From Curvibacter sp. GWA2_63_95 (GTDB taxonomy: Bacteria; Pseudomonadota; Gammaproteobacteria; Burkholderiales; Burkholderiaceae_C): 64,000 bases of DNA. Below, piece after piece: positions 62,751 to 64,000 of the stretch. The position numbers were made by a program, and so were the translations under genes. The DNA is taken from the NCBI GenBank assembly GCA_001795455.1, contig MGPB01000011.1, positions 60,869-124,868 on the forward strand, in the 5' to 3' direction. Each line of letters opens with the position of its first letter. Positions within the stretch are counted from its first letter, which is position 1. A model generated the notes under the pieces. It ran no database searches, was not told the DNA's origin, and saw only the letters and a program-made list of their open reading frames with translations.

Positions 62751-63341
62751 TCAGGTTTTCTCGATCTGAGAAAACTCCAATTCAACCGGCGTGGAACGGC
62801 CAAAAATAGTGACCGACACGCGCACTTTGCTTTTTTCGTAATTGACGTCTTCCACCGAACCGTTGAAGTCGGTAAATGGACCTTCCTTGACGCGCACAAA
62901 CTCCCCCACCACAAATTCAATCTTGTGGCGTGGCTTGTCAGTGCCTTCCTGCATCTGGTTGACGATCTTCATCACTTCGGCTTCAGAGATCGGTGCAGGG
63001 CGATTCTTGGCACCACCAACGAAGCCCGTCACCTTGTTGGTGTGCTTCACCAAATGCCAAGTGTCATCATCCATGACCATTTCCACCAGCACATAGCCGG
63101 GGAAGAACTTCCGTTCGGTCGTTTTTTTCTGACCATTCTTGACTTCAACCACCTCTTCCATGGGAACGAGGATGCGGCCGAACTTGCTTTCCATGCCGGC
63201 ACGGTTGATGCGTTCCAGAATATTGCGCTCCACAGCCTTCTCCATGCCAGAGTAGGCATGCACCACATACCAGCGCAAATCTGGATTCACGGGTGCGGAC
63301 ACAGGCTGCTCTGCAGCGGAAATCACCACATCATCAGTCAT
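62751..63341 (-). CDS. nusG: Transcription elongation/termination factor NusG
   Basis: NusG links RNA polymerase to Rho or the ribosome. The 196-residue protein has [18 protein letters not shown] for the NGN domain start, [20 protein letters not shown], and a KOW domain ([34 protein letters not shown]). The ATG at 63341 shares a base with the secE stop (TAATG), giving coupling. Confidence 0.97.
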   Translation of the reverse strand: MTDDVVISAAEQPVSAPVNPDLRWYVVHAYSGMEKAVERNILERINRAGMESKFGRILVPMEEVVEVKNGQKKTTERKFFPGYVLVEMVMDDDTWHLVKHTNKVTGFVGGAKNRPAPISEAEVMKIVNQMQEGTDKPRHKIEFVVGEFVRVKEGPFTDFNGSVEDVNYEKSKVRVSVTIFGRSTPVELEFSQIEKT

Positions 63342-63724
63342 TATTTTTTCCACCCCAGAATCAGATCGTAAAAAAGCCACTCAAGCGTCTTGTCCGTCAG
63401 CCACAGAAACAAGGCCATGACGAGCACAAAACCAAAAACATAGGCCGTAATTTGAATCGCTTCCTTGCGTGCAGGCCACACGACTTTGCGCACTTCGCGC
63501 CAAGCATCCTTGCCGAACGCAATGAGTTGCCGACCCGCCTCAGAAGCAAAAAAAGTCGCAGCCGCCAAGCCCAAGCCCAACAACAGGGCCGCCCACTGCG
63601 CCAAAGCCCCCTGCTTGCCCAACAAGTAGAAAGCAGCAAGGGCGCCAACCACCAGCAGTGCAGCAACCGCCAGTTTGGCTTTGTCTGCGCCGGTATTGAC
63701 AGTTTGAACTTGTGTCGTGGCCAT
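63341..63724 (-). CDS. secE: Preprotein translocase subunit SecE
   Basis: SecE is an essential part of SecYEG. The 127-residue protein has two N-terminal helices ([18 protein letters not shown] and [15 protein letters not shown]), then the conserved amphipathic and last helix: [18 protein letters not shown] and [20 protein letters not shown]. It is of the three-helix type. The ATG at 63724 is preferred. Confidence 0.96.
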   Translation of the reverse strand: MATTQVQTVNTGADKAKLAVAALLVVGALAAFYLLGKQGALAQWAALLLGLGLAAATFFASEAGRQLIAFGKDAWREVRKVVWPARKEAIQITAYVFGFVLVMALFLWLTDKTLEWLFYDLILGWKK

Positions 63725-63776
63725 AGTCTTTATTCGCGTCTCACTTGTACTAAATTTCAGCATCCTCAAGACGCTG

Positions 63777-63801
63777 AAGCCCGCTACACCGTAGCGGGCT
63801 T
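63777..63801 (-). terminator. Strong hairpin between tRNA-Trp and secE
   Basis: AAGCCCGCTAC, loop of three, GTAGCGGGCTT is a perfect 11-base stem, 53 bases before secE. There is no T-run after it on the minus strand, so it is more likely a processing or attenuation hairpin than a full terminator. Confidence 0.55.
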
Positions 63802-63821
63802 ACTTGCCACCTATTCCCAGG

Positions 63822-63897
63822 TGGCAGGGGCAGTAGGAATCGAACCTACAACCTTCGGTTTTGGAGACCGACGCTCTGCCAATTGAGCTATACCCCT
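63822..63897 (-). tRNA. tRNA-Trp (CCA)
   Basis: The 76-base gene has an encoded 3' CCA, acceptor stem AGGGGTA/TGCCCCT, D arm AGCTCAATTGGCAGAGC, anticodon loop CTCCAAA (anticodon CCA) and T arm GTAGGTTCGATTCCTAC. It lies between tuf and secE, the usual place in proteobacteria, and should be cut from the tuf-secE transcript. Confidence 0.96.
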
Positions 63898-63905
63898 AGA
63901 GTCCC

Positions 63906-64000
63906 TTACGCGATGATTTTTGCAACCACGCCAGCGCCCACGGTACGACCGCCTTCGCGGATCGCGAAACGCAGGCCTTCTTCCATTGCGATGGGGTTGA
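63906..64000 (-). CDS. tuf: Elongation factor Tu, 3' end (partial)
   Basis: The last 31 codons are present and read on the minus strand [17 protein letters not shown], then [13 protein letters not shown] and a TAA at 63908-63906. This is the EF-Tu C terminus. The rest of the gene lies outside the window. It is followed after 8 bases by tRNA-Trp. Confidence 0.97.

Noticed and set aside
1..64000. CRISPR array, prophage or insertion sequence
   Set aside because: No regular direct repeats with spacers, no integrase or transposase frame and no phage structural genes were seen.

Overview
The window looks like chromosomal DNA of a betaproteobacterium of the order Burkholderiales, most likely family Comamonadaceae (Rhodoferax-like; the genus cannot be fixed by eye). 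The reasons are the high GC content, the fliA / flgNMA / flgB-L gene order, the short NtrX without an AAA+ domain, the rsmB-DUF4390-ntrY-ntrX order and the tuf-tRNA-Trp-secE-nusG-rplKAJL-rpoBC block. Nothing marks a phage, plasmid, IS element or CRISPR array.

Layout. 1-14568 is flagellar: fliA (sigma-28) converges on flgN-flgM, with flgA behind them, and a perfect sigma-28 promoter precedes flgM. Divergent to flgA runs flgB-C-D-E-F-G-H-I-J-K-L, which ends in an HDOD-domain gene that may tie the operon to signalling. 14642-24977 is an amino-acid handling island: GNAT acetyltransferase, NIPSNAP protein and a MocR regulator on the minus strand; then, divergently, LysE exporter, EamA exporter, LysE exporter, cupin, PLP aminotransferase, glutathione transferase, two tandem PhzF paralogues, a third LysE exporter and a threonine-dehydratase-like enzyme. 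A perfect inverted repeat lies between the MocR gene and the first exporter. 24974-45859 is mixed housekeeping: diguanylate cyclase, histidine phosphatase, ammonium transporter, CapA-like protein, creatininase-family amidohydrolase, orphan histidine kinase, DUF167 protein, DsbD-family reductase, CoA-binding protein, hemE, priA, AEC transporter, rep helicase and phospholipase A. 45859-51601 holds tRNA-Phe, ntrX, ntrY, DUF4390, rsmB and a LemA-like gene. 51675-64000 is the transcription/translation block rpoC, rpoB, rplL, rplJ, rplA, rplK, nusG, secE, tRNA-Trp and the 3' end of tuf, all on the minus strand.

The most unusual signal is a dispersed repeat of about 60-70 bases with two short inverted repeats. 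I find ten copies plus one doubtful one. Five are wholly inside reading frames and one overlaps a stop codon by a few bases. In one reading direction the repeat encodes a hydrophobic peptide ending in an A-x-A motif, and it forms the core of the signal peptide of two unrelated proteins (a DsbD-family reductase and phospholipase A) and a membrane segment of the same reductase. Other copies sit in a MocR interdomain linker and at the same place in both PhzF paralogues. A second, GC-rich repeat separates the convergent capA-like and creatininase genes. The hemE-priA gap carries two perfect DnaA boxes.
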